Shown here piece by piece: positions 14,478 through 22,015 of a stretch of 32,828 nt of DNA. A program made the position numbers and the translations under genes. The stretch's first letter is position 1. The number at the start of each line of letters is the position of its first letter. Source of the DNA: Nitrosovibrio sp. Nv4 (GTDB taxonomy: Bacteria > Pseudomonadota > Gammaproteobacteria > Burkholderiales > SG8-39); assembly GCA_945906765.1 (NCBI GenBank), contig CAMDRF010000031.1, forward strand, positions 1 through 32,828. The letters are read 5' to 3'. The notes under the pieces are model-generated. The model was not told where the DNA came from. It saw only the letters and a program-made list of their open reading frames with translations, and made no database searches.

Positions 14478-15206
14478 ATGCCAAGGCGCGCCAGACTCGT
14501 GTTGCCCGACGTGACCACGCATCTCGTTCAGAGGGGCAACAACCGCGCTCCATGCTTCCTCTCCGAACAAGACAGGAGCCACTATCTATTTCATCTGAGC
14601 CGGCTATCCGGACCTTCGGGTTGCGCTGTCCACGCTTACTGCTTGATGACGAATCACATTCATCTGCTCGTTACGCCGGAAAAATCGGATAGCTGCGCGA
14701 AGTTGATGAAGCAGCTGGGCCAACTCCACACGCAGTATGTCAATCGCAGCTATCGACGCACCGGCACCCTCTGGGAGAACCGTTTCAAATCATGCCTTGT
14801 GCAGTCCGAACACTATGTATTGGAATGCTATCGATACATCGAACTAAACCCCGTTCGGGCCGGGATGGTCAAGCATCCAAAGGAGTATCCGTGGTCTAGT
14901 TACCGTGCGAACGCGGAGGGGGAAAGCAACCCGTTGCTTAGAGGCCACCCGGAGTATCTCAATTTAGGTTCGTTTGATTCGGCGCGCTGCAAGGTCTATG
15001 CGTCGCTTTTTGGTTCGCACACGGACTCATCTGATGCTGATGGGATCCGATCTGCAACCAGAGGCGGGTTTCCGCTTGGCAATAAATCGTTCCGGGATCG
15101 GATTGCGGAACGGCTGCAGCGACGCGTCGAGAGGGGGGTTCCTGGACGACCGCCAGGTGCTCGCTTGAGCGCGGTGCAAGTGGCTGATCTTTTCGACCGG
15201 GAGTAA
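14478..15206 (+). CDS. REP-associated tyrosine transposase (Y1/HUH, IS200-like)
   Basis: A 242-residue Y1 transposase. It opens MPRRARLVLPDVTTHLVQRG and has the HUH motif H60-I-H62 (CLMTNHIHLLVTP), the W-x-N-R-F-K segment (GTLWENRFKS) and the catalytic tyrosine region ECYRYIELNPVRAGMV (probably Y120). RAYTs process REP hairpins as single-stranded DNA and are usually single-copy, domesticated genes. The frame is intact. The stop codon (15204-15206) overlaps the first bases of the right inverted repeat. Codon choice is less GC-biased than in neighbours, suggesting transfer. Confidence 0.93.
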   Translation: MPRRARLVLPDVTTHLVQRGNNRAPCFLSEQDRSHYLFHLSRLSGPSGCAVHAYCLMTNHIHLLVTPEKSDSCAKLMKQLGQLHTQYVNRSYRRTGTLWENRFKSCLVQSEHYVLECYRYIELNPVRAGMVKHPKEYPWSSYRANAEGESNPLLRGHPEYLNLGSFDSARCKVYASLFGSHTDSSDADGIRSATRGGFPLGNKSFRDRIAERLQRRVERGVPGRPPGARLSAVQVADLFDRE

Positions 15207-15227
15207 AACGTGGTCTGTCCCTGATTT
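15205..15227 (-). repeat. Right 23-bp inverted repeat of the RAYT element
   Basis: aaaacgtggtctgtccctg followed by attt. A perfect inverted copy of 14417-14439, starting within the transposase stop codon. Confidence 0.93.
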
Positions 15228-15247
15228 GGCTTGTGCTAAAAGATTGC

Positions 15248-16396
15248 ATGGAGTTTGACTTCGATACCCCCGTGGAGCGCCGCGGCAGCTGGAGCGCGCG
15301 CTGGGAGCGCTATCCCGCCGGCGTGATCCCGCTGTGGGTTGCGGATACCGATTTCCGCGCACCGCCCCCGGTGCTCGAGGCGATGCAGCGGCGCATCGCG
15401 CATGGAATTCTCGGCTATAACGTTCCGCCCGCGGCATTGCGCGATGCGGTGATCGAGCGCATGCAGCGCCTCTACGGCTGGCGGGTCGAGCCGGACTGGG
15501 TGGTGTTCGTCTCGGGCATCGTCCCCGGATTGCATCTTGCCGCGCGCCACCTCACTCGCGCGGACCAGCACGCGCTGGTGCCGACGCCGGTCTACCACCA
15601 TCTCAAGCGCTCGCTGGTGCTGGCGGGGCGCGAGCATACCGATGTGCCGCTGGTGCTGGCGAAGGGGAGGTGGGTGTGGGACGAGGACTTCCTTGCCGCT
15701 GCCGTGAAACCGAATTCGCGTCTCCTTTTCCTCTGCAATCCGCAGAATCCCGGCGGCACCATATTCACGCGCGACGAGCTGGCGCGCCTTGCCGCGTTCG
15801 CACAAATGCACGATCTGGTGATTTGCTCGGACGAAATTCACGCCGACATCCTGCTGGACGAAGGCAAGCCGCATGTGCCGGTCGCGAGCGTCTCGCGCGA
15901 GGCTTCGCGCCGCAGCGTGACGCTGATCTCACCGAACAAGGCCTTCGGTTTCCCGGGCGCCGGCTGTGCCTTTGCCATCATCGAAGACGCGGAGCTGCGG
16001 CGCGCTTTTTCAGCCGATCACCACGCCACCGTCCACGATCCCTCGGTGTTCGGCTATGAGGCTTCGCTGGCCGCGTACCGCGAATGCGGTGACTGGCTGG
16101 AAGCGCAGCTGGCCTACCTGCGCGCGAATCGCGATCTGGTGGAGCAGGAAGTCGCCGCGATGCCGGGGCTCAGGATGGCGCACGTCGAAGCGACGTACCT
16201 GGCGTGGATCGATGCTTCCGGTCTCGGCGTGTCCGATCCGTATCAGCATTTTCTGGAGCACGGGGTCGCACTTTCGCCTGGGGCGCAGTTCGGAGACGCG
16301 CAATTTGTAAGACTGAATTTTGGAACGCAAAGATCCCTGCTCGAACAAGCCCTGAAGAGGATCAGCTGCGCATCCAGGCCGAACCCCACAGGTTGA
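15248..16396 (+). CDS. PatB/MalY-type PLP aminotransferase (putative C-S lyase)
   Basis: A 382-residue fold-type I PLP enzyme. The MalY/PatB signature opening MEFDFDTPVERRGSWSARWE is followed by IPLWVADTDF; N167 (NPQNPGG), D195 (ICSDEIHAD) and the Schiff-base K231 (ISPNKAFGFPG) are present. Family members act as cystathionine beta-lyases/C-S lyases or as aminotransferases. ATG 15248 gives the family N-terminus, but the ribosome-binding region (gcttgtgctaaaagattgc) is poor, probably because the RAYT repeat ends at 15227 and replaced the native leader. The last 35 bp overlap the convergent VOC gene, and the C-terminus beyond LKRI is atypical. Confidence 0.9.
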   Translation: MEFDFDTPVERRGSWSARWERYPAGVIPLWVADTDFRAPPPVLEAMQRRIAHGILGYNVPPAALRDAVIERMQRLYGWRVEPDWVVFVSGIVPGLHLAARHLTRADQHALVPTPVYHHLKRSLVLAGREHTDVPLVLAKGRWVWDEDFLAAAVKPNSRLLFLCNPQNPGGTIFTRDELARLAAFAQMHDLVICSDEIHADILLDEGKPHVPVASVSREASRRSVTLISPNKAFGFPGAGCAFAIIEDAELRRAFSADHHATVHDPSVFGYEASLAAYRECGDWLEAQLAYLRANRDLVEQEVAAMPGLRMAHVEATYLAWIDASGLGVSDPYQHFLEHGVALSPGAQFGDAQFVRLNFGTQRSLLEQALKRISCASRPNPTG

Positions 16397-17195
16397 GGGT
16401 GCGCTGTTCGTGCGGCCAGGTGCGGAACGCCGCTTCCCTCGACATCAGTTCCAGTTCGGCCGAGAACTCGACCTTGTGGCCGTCGGGGTCCTCGATCATG
16501 AAGAACAGGTTGTTGCCCGGCCCGTGGCGCCCCGGTCCCCACCACAGAGGAATCCGCAGGCTCGCCATGCGGTCGCCCCAGTCGCGGATATCGTTCCAGC
16601 TGCCGGTTTCGTAGCAGTGATGGTCCGGGCGCGACTCGGGCGCGCGGAAGGTGGCGAAGCTGTGGTGCTCGGGATCCGAGCGCAGGAACACGGCGGCGAT
16701 TGCCTCATTCTCCAGCACGCGGTCGGATTCGCTCGCACCGAGGGTGTCGCGGTAGAACGCCAGCATCTCGGGCACGCGCGTACTCGCGCAGACGAAATGC
16801 TGCAAGCGCCCCGCCAATGCGCTTTGTATTCCGGACGCCCGCACAGGAAGGCCGAAGACCACCTGCCTGCCGTCCGGGTCGGTGACCGCGAAGGCGCCGT
16901 CCGCGAACAGCGGCGAAGGCGATGGCTCGCGCGCGACGCCCAGGCGCCCGAGCGCCGCGGCGTAATCCGCGAGCTGCGCCGCGTCGCGCAGCGCGAGGGC
17001 GAAGTACGGCACCGCGCCGCTTGCGCCGCCGCCCACGATCAGGCGCCGGCCGTGTCCCTGCACCAGCCATTCTCCGTTCGGCAGCGCCTCGACGCGATCT
17101 CCCAGCAGTTCGCCGTAGAAGCGCGCGAGCCGCTCCGGTTCCCGGCTGTCGCGCCGCAGGTGGTGCAGCCTGGCGGGCCAGAGCGGGGTGGTCAT
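16362..17195 (-). CDS. VOC-family protein, type I extradiol dioxygenase-like
   Basis: A 277-residue two-module vicinal-oxygen-chelate protein. The second module has candidate iron ligands spaced as in catechol 2,3-dioxygenases: H133 (LQHFVCAS), H192/H193 (RPDHHCYETGSW) and E243 (GHKVEFSAEL). The distances of ~60 and ~50 residues fit the family. It may cleave a catechol-like ring, though the substrate is unknown and no aromatic pathway genes are near. It starts inside the end of the ChaC-like gene (4-nt overlap, 17192-17195) and its 3' end overlaps the PatB-like gene. Confidence 0.82.
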   Translation of the reverse strand: MTTPLWPARLHHLRRDSREPERLARFYGELLGDRVEALPNGEWLVQGHGRRLIVGGGASGAVPYFALALRDAAQLADYAAALGRLGVAREPSPSPLFADGAFAVTDPDGRQVVFGLPVRASGIQSALAGRLQHFVCASTRVPEMLAFYRDTLGASESDRVLENEAIAAVFLRSDPEHHSFATFRAPESRPDHHCYETGSWNDIRDWGDRMASLRIPLWWGPGRHGPGNNLFFMIEDPDGHKVEFSAELELMSREAAFRTWPHEQRTLNLWGSAWMRS

Positions 17196-17767
17196 TTGGT
17201 TTTTTTCTCGGAAGACAGGTCCATGGCCGCATCGAGAATGCGTGAGAGATGCGGGTCGTGCAAGCCAAGCTCGCGCATGTGGTCCAGCGTATTGCGGATG
17301 TAGTCCATGCAGTGGCCGCGCTGGCCGATGCCCTGCGCGACGAGGCGCGCGCGGCCGTGCAGGTCGAGCTCGCGCACGAACTGGCGGTGCGTGGCATCGG
17401 CGACGAAGGCAAGCGCACGGATGCGGCGCTTCGGCCCAACCGTGACCTGCACCATGGTCGGCAAGTAAACCTTGTTCAACATCTCCCGCTTCCATAAAGC
17501 GCCAAGTACGCGGCGCACGCGCGCCGCCGGGACGCGAAATGCGATGCCCCAGCAGGAACCGCCTCGGCACAGGCCCATCACCAGGCCGGGCTTCTCGGGC
17601 GTGCCGCGGTAGCGGCTCGACAGGATGCACAGCGCCCTGTGGTAGCCGCGCACCAGCCCGGTTTTCTGCTCCGCGGGACGGAAACCCGGCGCCCACATGA
17701 GTGAACCGTAGCCGAACACCCAGAGATCTCCGCGCGGCATTCGTTCGAGAAACTGTGCGATCTGCAT
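17192..17767 (-). CDS. ChaC-like gamma-glutamylcyclotransferase
   Basis: A 191-residue protein with the cyclotransferase substrate loop VFGYGSLMW (Y20-G-S-L), FRPAEQKTGLVRGYHRALCI, and the catalytic-type E95 in LWKREML. ChaC enzymes split the gamma-glutamyl bond of glutathione, releasing 5-oxoproline and Cys-Gly. Length and the MDYIRNTLDHMRELGLHDPH closing helix match bacterial ChaC. First gene of a two-gene unit with the VOC protein; divergent from the sulfite-oxidase-like gene with 24 bp between starts. Confidence 0.9.
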   Translation of the reverse strand: MQIAQFLERMPRGDLWVFGYGSLMWAPGFRPAEQKTGLVRGYHRALCILSSRYRGTPEKPGLVMGLCRGGSCWGIAFRVPAARVRRVLGALWKREMLNKVYLPTMVQVTVGPKRRIRALAFVADATHRQFVRELDLHGRARLVAQGIGQRGHCMDYIRNTLDHMRELGLHDPHLSRILDAAMDLSSEKKTK

Positions 17768-17791
17768 GCGTTCGAATTATAGAATGCGCGC

Positions 17792-18862
17792 ATGACCAAG
17801 AATCGCAGAGCGCCAATCGTGGGCCGCTATATGCAGGATGAACTCGCGCTGGCGACGCGCAACAGCGGCATGCCGCTGGAAGCCCTGCGCTACGACCTCA
17901 CGCCGCTTGGATTGCACTACCTGCTGATCCACTTCGACATTCCGGCCACGGATGCGGCGACCTGGCAGCTGCGAATCGAGGGCCTGGTATCCAAACCACG
18001 GGCGTTCACCCTCGCCGAACTCCAGCGTATGCCCGCCAGCACGGTGCGCGTCACCATGGAGTGCGCCGGCAACGGCCGCGGCCAGACCTCACCGCGGTAT
18101 CCGTCCATGCCCTGGCTGGAAGAGGGCGTCTCGACCGCGGAGTGGACGGGCGTTTCACTTTCAGTTTTGCTCAAGAAAATTAAAATAAAAGAGTCGACGC
18201 AGGAGATCGTGTTCCACGGCGCCGACCGCGGCATTGACCGCGGCATCGAGCACGCATTCTCGCGCAGCCTGGTGCCCGCGGAGGCAATGCGCGACGATGT
18301 TCTGGTCGCGTACGCGATGAACGGCCAGCCGCTCTTGCCCCAGCACGGGGCGCCGCTGCGCCTGGTGGTGCCCGGCTGGTACGGCATGGCGAGCGTAAAG
18401 TGGCTCGAGCGCATCGAGGCGATCGATCACGCTTTCGAGGGGGTGCAGCAGGAGGGCAGCTACCACTTTCGCGCCGTAGCGGGCGAGAAGGGCGTGCCCT
18501 GCACGCGCATGCGCGTGAACTGCCTGATGGCGCCGCCGGGCATTCCCGACTACTACGGCCGCAGGCGTCCCGTGGACGCCGGATGGGTGGAGATCCTCGG
18601 CCGCGCCTGGTCGGGCGATGCGCCCATCAGGCGGGTCGAATTCGCGGTGGATGGGGTCTGGCAGGACGTGGTACTCGACGCCTCCGCAGGCACGCATGCC
18701 TGGCGGCGTTGGACCGCCCGTTGGAACGCGCCGCGCGGCGCACACGAGCTGCGCTGCCGCGCCACAGATGAAACAGGTGCCGTGCAGCCGCTCGAACCTG
18801 CGTGGGATGTCACCGGTTTCGGCAATAATGCGGCACAACGCGTGGAGGTGCTGGTTCGATGA
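17792..18862 (+). CDS. Sulfite-oxidase-family molybdopterin oxidoreductase, cytoplasmic
   Basis: A 356-residue protein of the sulfite oxidase fold. The Moco-ligating cysteine is C91 in VTMECAGNGRGQ; QPLLPQHGAPLRLVVPGWYG and SVKWLERIEAID are the usual second half, and the C-terminal dimerisation domain (~residue 250 on, VEILGRAWSGDAPIRRVEFA) is complete. There is no signal peptide or Tat motif, so it is probably cytoplasmic, unlike SorA or YedY. It oxidises sulfite or a similar oxyanion in related enzymes. The stop overlaps the start of the next gene (ATGA 18859-18862), tying it to the TPP decarboxylase pair. Confidence 0.88.
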   Translation: MTKNRRAPIVGRYMQDELALATRNSGMPLEALRYDLTPLGLHYLLIHFDIPATDAATWQLRIEGLVSKPRAFTLAELQRMPASTVRVTMECAGNGRGQTSPRYPSMPWLEEGVSTAEWTGVSLSVLLKKIKIKESTQEIVFHGADRGIDRGIEHAFSRSLVPAEAMRDDVLVAYAMNGQPLLPQHGAPLRLVVPGWYGMASVKWLERIEAIDHAFEGVQQEGSYHFRAVAGEKGVPCTRMRVNCLMAPPGIPDYYGRRRPVDAGWVEILGRAWSGDAPIRRVEFAVDGVWQDVVLDASAGTHAWRRWTARWNAPRGAHELRCRATDETGAVQPLEPAWDVTGFGNNAAQRVEVLVR

Positions 18863-19383
18863 AAGATTGGCCTGATGCAATTTACAAGACGCTCAAGGAC
18901 GCCGGCGTGCGCCAAGTGGGCTACGTGCCCGACGCGGGCCACAAGCGCCTCATCGAGCTGTGCCTCGCCGACAAGGAGATGCGAGCCGTAGTGCTCAGTA
19001 CCGAGGAGGAAGGCATCGGCCTCGCGGCCGGCGCTTGGCTGGGCGGCGTGCGCGGCGCGCTGCTGATGCAATCAAGCGGCGTCGGCAACTGCATCAACGC
19101 GCTCGGCATGACGCGCGAGTGCCGCTTCCCGCTGCTGATGCTGATCACGATGCGCGGCCAGAAAGGCGAATTCAATCCCTGGCAGGTGCCGATGGGGCAG
19201 GCGACGCCCACGGTGCTCGAGGCGATGGGCGTGGTGGTGCATGAAGCGAATACCGCCGAGGCGATCGCGCCCACGGTGGACGCCGCCGCGCGGCTCGCCT
19301 TCGGCAGCTACCAGGCGGTGGCGGTGTTGATTTCGCAGGCCGTCATCGGCATCAAGAGTTTTCAGGACCAGGCCTCCCGATGA
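18859..19383 (+). CDS. TPP decarboxylase, N-terminal (PYR) subunit, ComD-like
   Basis: A 174-residue protein corresponding to the pyrimidine-binding half of TPP decarboxylases. The catalytic-type Glu lies in VVLSTEEEGIGLAAGAWLGG (about E50/E51). Such separate halves are known as sulfopyruvate decarboxylase ComD and related phosphonopyruvate decarboxylases. The next gene supplies the PP half with a 4-nt ATGA overlap, so the pair should form one enzyme. Coupling with a sulfite-oxidase-like gene upstream makes a sulfonate (sulfopyruvate) substrate attractive, but sequence does not fix it. Confidence 0.82.
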   Translation: MKDWPDAIYKTLKDAGVRQVGYVPDAGHKRLIELCLADKEMRAVVLSTEEEGIGLAAGAWLGGVRGALLMQSSGVGNCINALGMTRECRFPLLMLITMRGQKGEFNPWQVPMGQATPTVLEAMGVVVHEANTAEAIAPTVDAAARLAFGSYQAVAVLISQAVIGIKSFQDQASR

Positions 19384-19970
19384 AAAACGCGCTACGCCGC
19401 AGGCAGGCAGTAGAAATTCTTTTAAGGGAAAGGAAAGACCTTTTAGTGGTGGCCGGGCTGGGTTCGACGGCCTGGGATATCACCGCGGCAGGCGATTCGC
19501 CGCTCAATTTTCCCCTCTGGGGCGCGATGGGCAACGCAGCGATGATCGGGCTGGGTCTCGCGCTCGCGCAGCCGAAACGGCGCGTGCTGGTGCTCACCGG
19601 CGACGGCGAGATGCTCATGGGGCTGGGGTCGCTCGCCACCATCGGCGTGCAGCAGCCGCGCAATCTGTCGGTGGTGGTGATCGACAACGAACGCTATGGC
19701 GAGACCGGCATGCAGGCCACGCACACAGCGGCGGGTGTGGATCTCGCCAAAGTGGCGCAAGCCTGCGGTTTCAAACTCGCCAGGCTGGTGCGCAATGGCG
19801 CCCAGCTGGCGGCGTTGCGGGCTGCCATCTATCGTCTGTCCGGGCCGCTCTTCGCCCAGGTGAAGGTGGTCGCCGAGAAGGTCCCGCTGGTCCTGCCGCC
19901 GCGCGACGGAGGGATACTCAAGGCACGCTTTAGAAAGGCTTTATTGGGAGAGGCGGCGGATCTGGACTAG
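19380..19970 (+). CDS. TPP decarboxylase, C-terminal (PP) subunit, ComE-like
   Basis: A 196-residue diphosphate-binding half. The TPP/Mg motif is G74-D75-G76 (LTGDGEMLMGLGSLAT) ending at N103 (VVIDNERYGETG), the GDG-x(26-27)-N type pattern. NFPLWGAMGNAAMIGLGLAL is typical of ComE/phosphonopyruvate decarboxylase. It overlaps the PYR subunit by 4 nt. The unit ends before a hairpin-rich gap. Confidence 0.84.
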   Translation: MKNALRRRQAVEILLRERKDLLVVAGLGSTAWDITAAGDSPLNFPLWGAMGNAAMIGLGLALAQPKRRVLVLTGDGEMLMGLGSLATIGVQQPRNLSVVVIDNERYGETGMQATHTAAGVDLAKVAQACGFKLARLVRNGAQLAALRAAIYRLSGPLFAQVKVVAEKVPLVLPPRDGGILKARFRKALLGEAADLD

Positions 19971-19971
19971 G

Positions 19972-20013
19972 GCGCCTGTGAACCGAGGCTGTCAACCGCC
20001 TCACAGACGGCGC
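19972..20013 (+). terminator. Imperfect hairpin after the decarboxylase operon, possible terminator
   Basis: gcgcctgtg (19972-19980) can pair with cacag-ac-ggcgc (20002-20013) and aggc (19986-19989) with gcct (19998-20001). There is no strong T-run, so termination would be weak or factor-dependent. Confidence 0.3.
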
Positions 20014-20066
20014 GTTATTCGCTCCGGTTCAGTTTCCAACCGAGTCTATAGACCAGGAGAAATAGC

Positions 20067-20297
20067 ATGTTCAAGAAAAATCTGATCGTTGCGCTGGTTG
20101 CCGCGGCGTTTGCCGTGTCGGCCCAGGCCCAGGACAAGGCGAAAGCCCCCGCGGCCGCCCCGGCGCCTGCCGCTGCTCCTGCTGCGGCCCCCGCGAAAGC
20201 CGAGCCGGCGAAGGCCGCGCCCGCCGCTGGGAAGCCCGCGAAAAAGGGCAAGGCGAAGGCGAAAGCCAAAGGCAAGAAGAAAGCAGCGGCGAAGTAA
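20067..20297 (+). CDS. Small secreted Ala/Pro/Lys-rich protein
   Basis: A 76-residue protein with AGGAGA at about 20056-20061 before ATG 20067. Residues 1-22 form a signal peptide (FKKNLIVALVAAAFAVSAQA, cleavage before QDK). The mature part is Ala/Pro-rich (PAAAPAPAAAPAAAP), then strongly basic (KKGKAKAKAKGKKKAAAK) with no cysteine and no predicted fold. Similar proteins are frequent in Betaproteobacteria and have no assigned function; binding to nucleic acid, polyphosphate or cell-wall polymers is possible on charge alone. It has its own intrinsic terminator, so it is monocistronic. Confidence 0.8.
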   Translation: MFKKNLIVALVAAAFAVSAQAQDKAKAPAAAPAPAAAPAAAPAKAEPAKAAPAAGKPAKKGKAKAKAKGKKKAAAK

Positions 20298-20314
20298 GTT
20301 TCTTCGCCTCGATC

Positions 20315-20342
20315 AAAGCCCCGCTTCGGCGGGGCTTTTTTT
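20315..20342 (+). terminator. Rho-independent terminator after the Ala/Lys-rich gene
   Basis: aaagccccgc (20315-20324) and gcggggcttt (20329-20338) form a 10-bp stem with a TTCG loop, followed by a run of T. On the minus strand the stem is followed by only three T, so it may act weakly for the convergent phnE-type gene. Confidence 0.93.
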
Positions 20343-20354
20343 GGGGGGCCTCGG

Positions 20355-21155
20355 CTAGCGTTGGAGCAAGCGCCGCGACAAGTAGGACGCGATGTCCACC
20401 ATCGCCACCAGCAGGATCATGGCGATGAGGATTGAGCTGGTCTCGCGCATATGAAACAGGCCCATGTGGAACGAGAGCATCTGCCCGAGGCCGCCGCCGC
20501 CGACCACCCCCAGCACCGCAGCCGCGCGGATGTTGTTTTCCCAGCGGTACAGCGTGTAGGAAAGCAGTTGCGGCAGGATCTGCGGCAGCGTGGCATACAG
20601 GAAGATCCTGCCAGAGGCCACGCCCTGCACCCGGAGGGCGAACGCGGGACCCGGCGGCGCGTTTTCGATCGCCTCGGCGAATAGCCGGCCGAGCACGCCG
20701 GTGGTGTGCAGCGCGAGCGCGAGCGTGCCGGCAAACGGCCCCAGTCCGGCGGCGATGATCAGCAGCGCGGCCCAGACCAACTCCGGAATCGAGCGCAGGC
20801 CGTTGAGGACCAGGCGCGTCAGCGCCCGCCAGCGCGCTGGGCCGCCTGCATGGCTGCGGCTCGCCGGTAGTGCGAGCGCGAGTCCGCCGAAGACCGCGAG
20901 CAGGGTGCCGAGCGCCGACATGGCAATGGTCTCCAGGCTCGCCAGCGTCAGCCTGCGCAAAAAAACCGCCTCGCTGGAGGGCGACAGCAGTTCGCCGAGG
21001 AAACGCCCCATCTTGCGCGCCGCCTCCAGCGACAGGAACTTGGCCCATTGGAGGTCCAGCGTCCAGAAGCTTGCCGCGGTCAGCGCGGCAAGCCCGGCGA
21101 GGAACCAGCACAGGGCACAGCGCGAGGGCGGAGCTTTCGACGCGGGCGCGTTCAC
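20355..21155 (-). CDS. PhnE-type ABC transporter permease (second copy)
   Basis: A 266-residue inner-membrane permease from GTG 21155, overlapping the stop of the first permease (GTGA 21152-21155). It has several hydrophobic helices and the BPD permease cytoplasmic loop region NGLRSIPELVWAALLIIAAG ... LGRLFAEAIENAPPG, ending YTLYRWENNIRAAAVLGVVG and GGGLGQMLSF, as in PhnE proteins. It pairs with the other PhnE-type permease to form a heterodimeric channel. A longer frame upstream overlaps the first permease and is not real. Confidence 0.88.
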   Translation of the reverse strand: MNAPASKAPPSRCALCWFLAGLAALTAASFWTLDLQWAKFLSLEAARKMGRFLGELLSPSSEAVFLRRLTLASLETIAMSALGTLLAVFGGLALALPASRSHAGGPARWRALTRLVLNGLRSIPELVWAALLIIAAGLGPFAGTLALALHTTGVLGRLFAEAIENAPPGPAFALRVQGVASGRIFLYATLPQILPQLLSYTLYRWENNIRAAAVLGVVGGGGLGQMLSFHMGLFHMRETSSILIAMILLVAMVDIASYLSRRLLQR

Positions 21156-21997
21156 GCGATCTTCCGGCGCAGCCACGCGCTCGCATAGTCCGCAACGCCG
21201 ACCAGCATCATGAACACGATCAGCATGGTCGCCACCTCGGAGCCCTGGAACATCTTCATCGAGTTGTCCATCTGCTGTCCGAGCCCGCCGGCGCCGACGA
21301 AACCCAGCACCGCCGAGGAACGGATCGCGCACTCCCAACGGTAAACGGTATAGCTGGTCAGCTCGGAGGCGCTCTGCGGCAGCAGGGCGTAGAAGAACGA
21401 CTGCAGGCGGCCGGCGCCATTGCGCAGCAGCGCATGCGTGGCCTGCCGCTCGTCGCTCTCGAGGATCTCGCCGTAGACCTTGCCAAGCATGCCGCCGTAG
21501 GTGAGCGCGATAGCCAGCACTCCCGCGGTTGGCCCCAGCCCGACCACTCGCACGAACACCAGCGCCCAGACCAACTCCGGAATGCTGCGCAGCAGGATCA
21601 GGAGCCAGCGCGTGGCCTGGCGCAGCAGGAACGGCAAGGCGTGCATGCGTCCCGGCAGCGCCGAGATCGACAGCACGCTGGTCGAGAGCAGCGTGAGCGG
21701 GATCGCGATCAGCAGGGCAAGCGCCATGCCGGCGGTGGCGATGGCCACGGTGCGCCAGCACTCCCGCCCTACCAGCAGCAGGAACTCCGCCTCGATCTTG
21801 GGCGGAAAAAAATCCGCGACGAAGTTGCGGGTGGATTGGAGGCTTTGCGCGGAAAACAGGATCCAGGGTTTGAACTCCGTCAGCGCGAGCGCGGGCGCGA
21901 GCAACACGAGCGCCGCGAACATCCAGAACACGCGCCCGGTCCAGGCCGGGTCGCGCGATGCGGGCGCGGCCATGGCGACGGAAACGTTTGCGCTCAT
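21152..21997 (-). CDS. PhnE-type ABC transporter permease (first copy)
   Basis: A 281-residue permease. A hydrophobic helix near residues 24-40 is followed by the core: LLRSIPELVWALVFVRVVGL, TYGGMLGKVYGEILESDERQ (EAA-like loop contacting the ATPase) and YTVYRWECAIRSSAVLGFVG. It is about 35% alike by eye to the following permease in these blocks, so the pair arose by duplication. It lies 18 bp downstream of the ATPase gene in the importer operon. Confidence 0.88.
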   Translation of the reverse strand: MSANVSVAMAAPASRDPAWTGRVFWMFAALVLLAPALALTEFKPWILFSAQSLQSTRNFVADFFPPKIEAEFLLLVGRECWRTVAIATAGMALALLIAIPLTLLSTSVLSISALPGRMHALPFLLRQATRWLLILLRSIPELVWALVFVRVVGLGPTAGVLAIALTYGGMLGKVYGEILESDERQATHALLRNGAGRLQSFFYALLPQSASELTSYTVYRWECAIRSSAVLGFVGAGGLGQQMDNSMKMFQGSEVATMLIVFMMLVGVADYASAWLRRKIA

Positions 21998-22015
21998 CGA
22001 GGCGGGCTCAGCGCG

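Larger units (their letters stand above)
14417..15227 (+). mobile_element. REP-associated tyrosine transposase (RAYT) element with terminal inverted repeats
   Basis: An 811-bp unit bounded by perfect 23-bp inverted repeats (14417-14439 and 15205-15227) with a single Y1 transposase gene between them. Base composition is lower in GC than in the flanking genes. No target duplication is seen, as expected for Y1/HUH enzymes. It lies between the MBL-fold gene and the PatB-like gene, ending 20 bp before the latter's start codon. Confidence 0.85.

Noticed and set aside
16362-17816. A 484-codon minus-strand frame extending the VOC protein upstream
   Set aside because: The extension overlaps the well-supported ChaC-like gene in another frame; the VOC fold starts at ATG 17195.
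20355-21761. Extended version of the second permease (468 codons)
   Set aside because: The upstream part lies over the first permease in another frame. GTG 21155 with a GTGA overlap gives the normal PhnE length.
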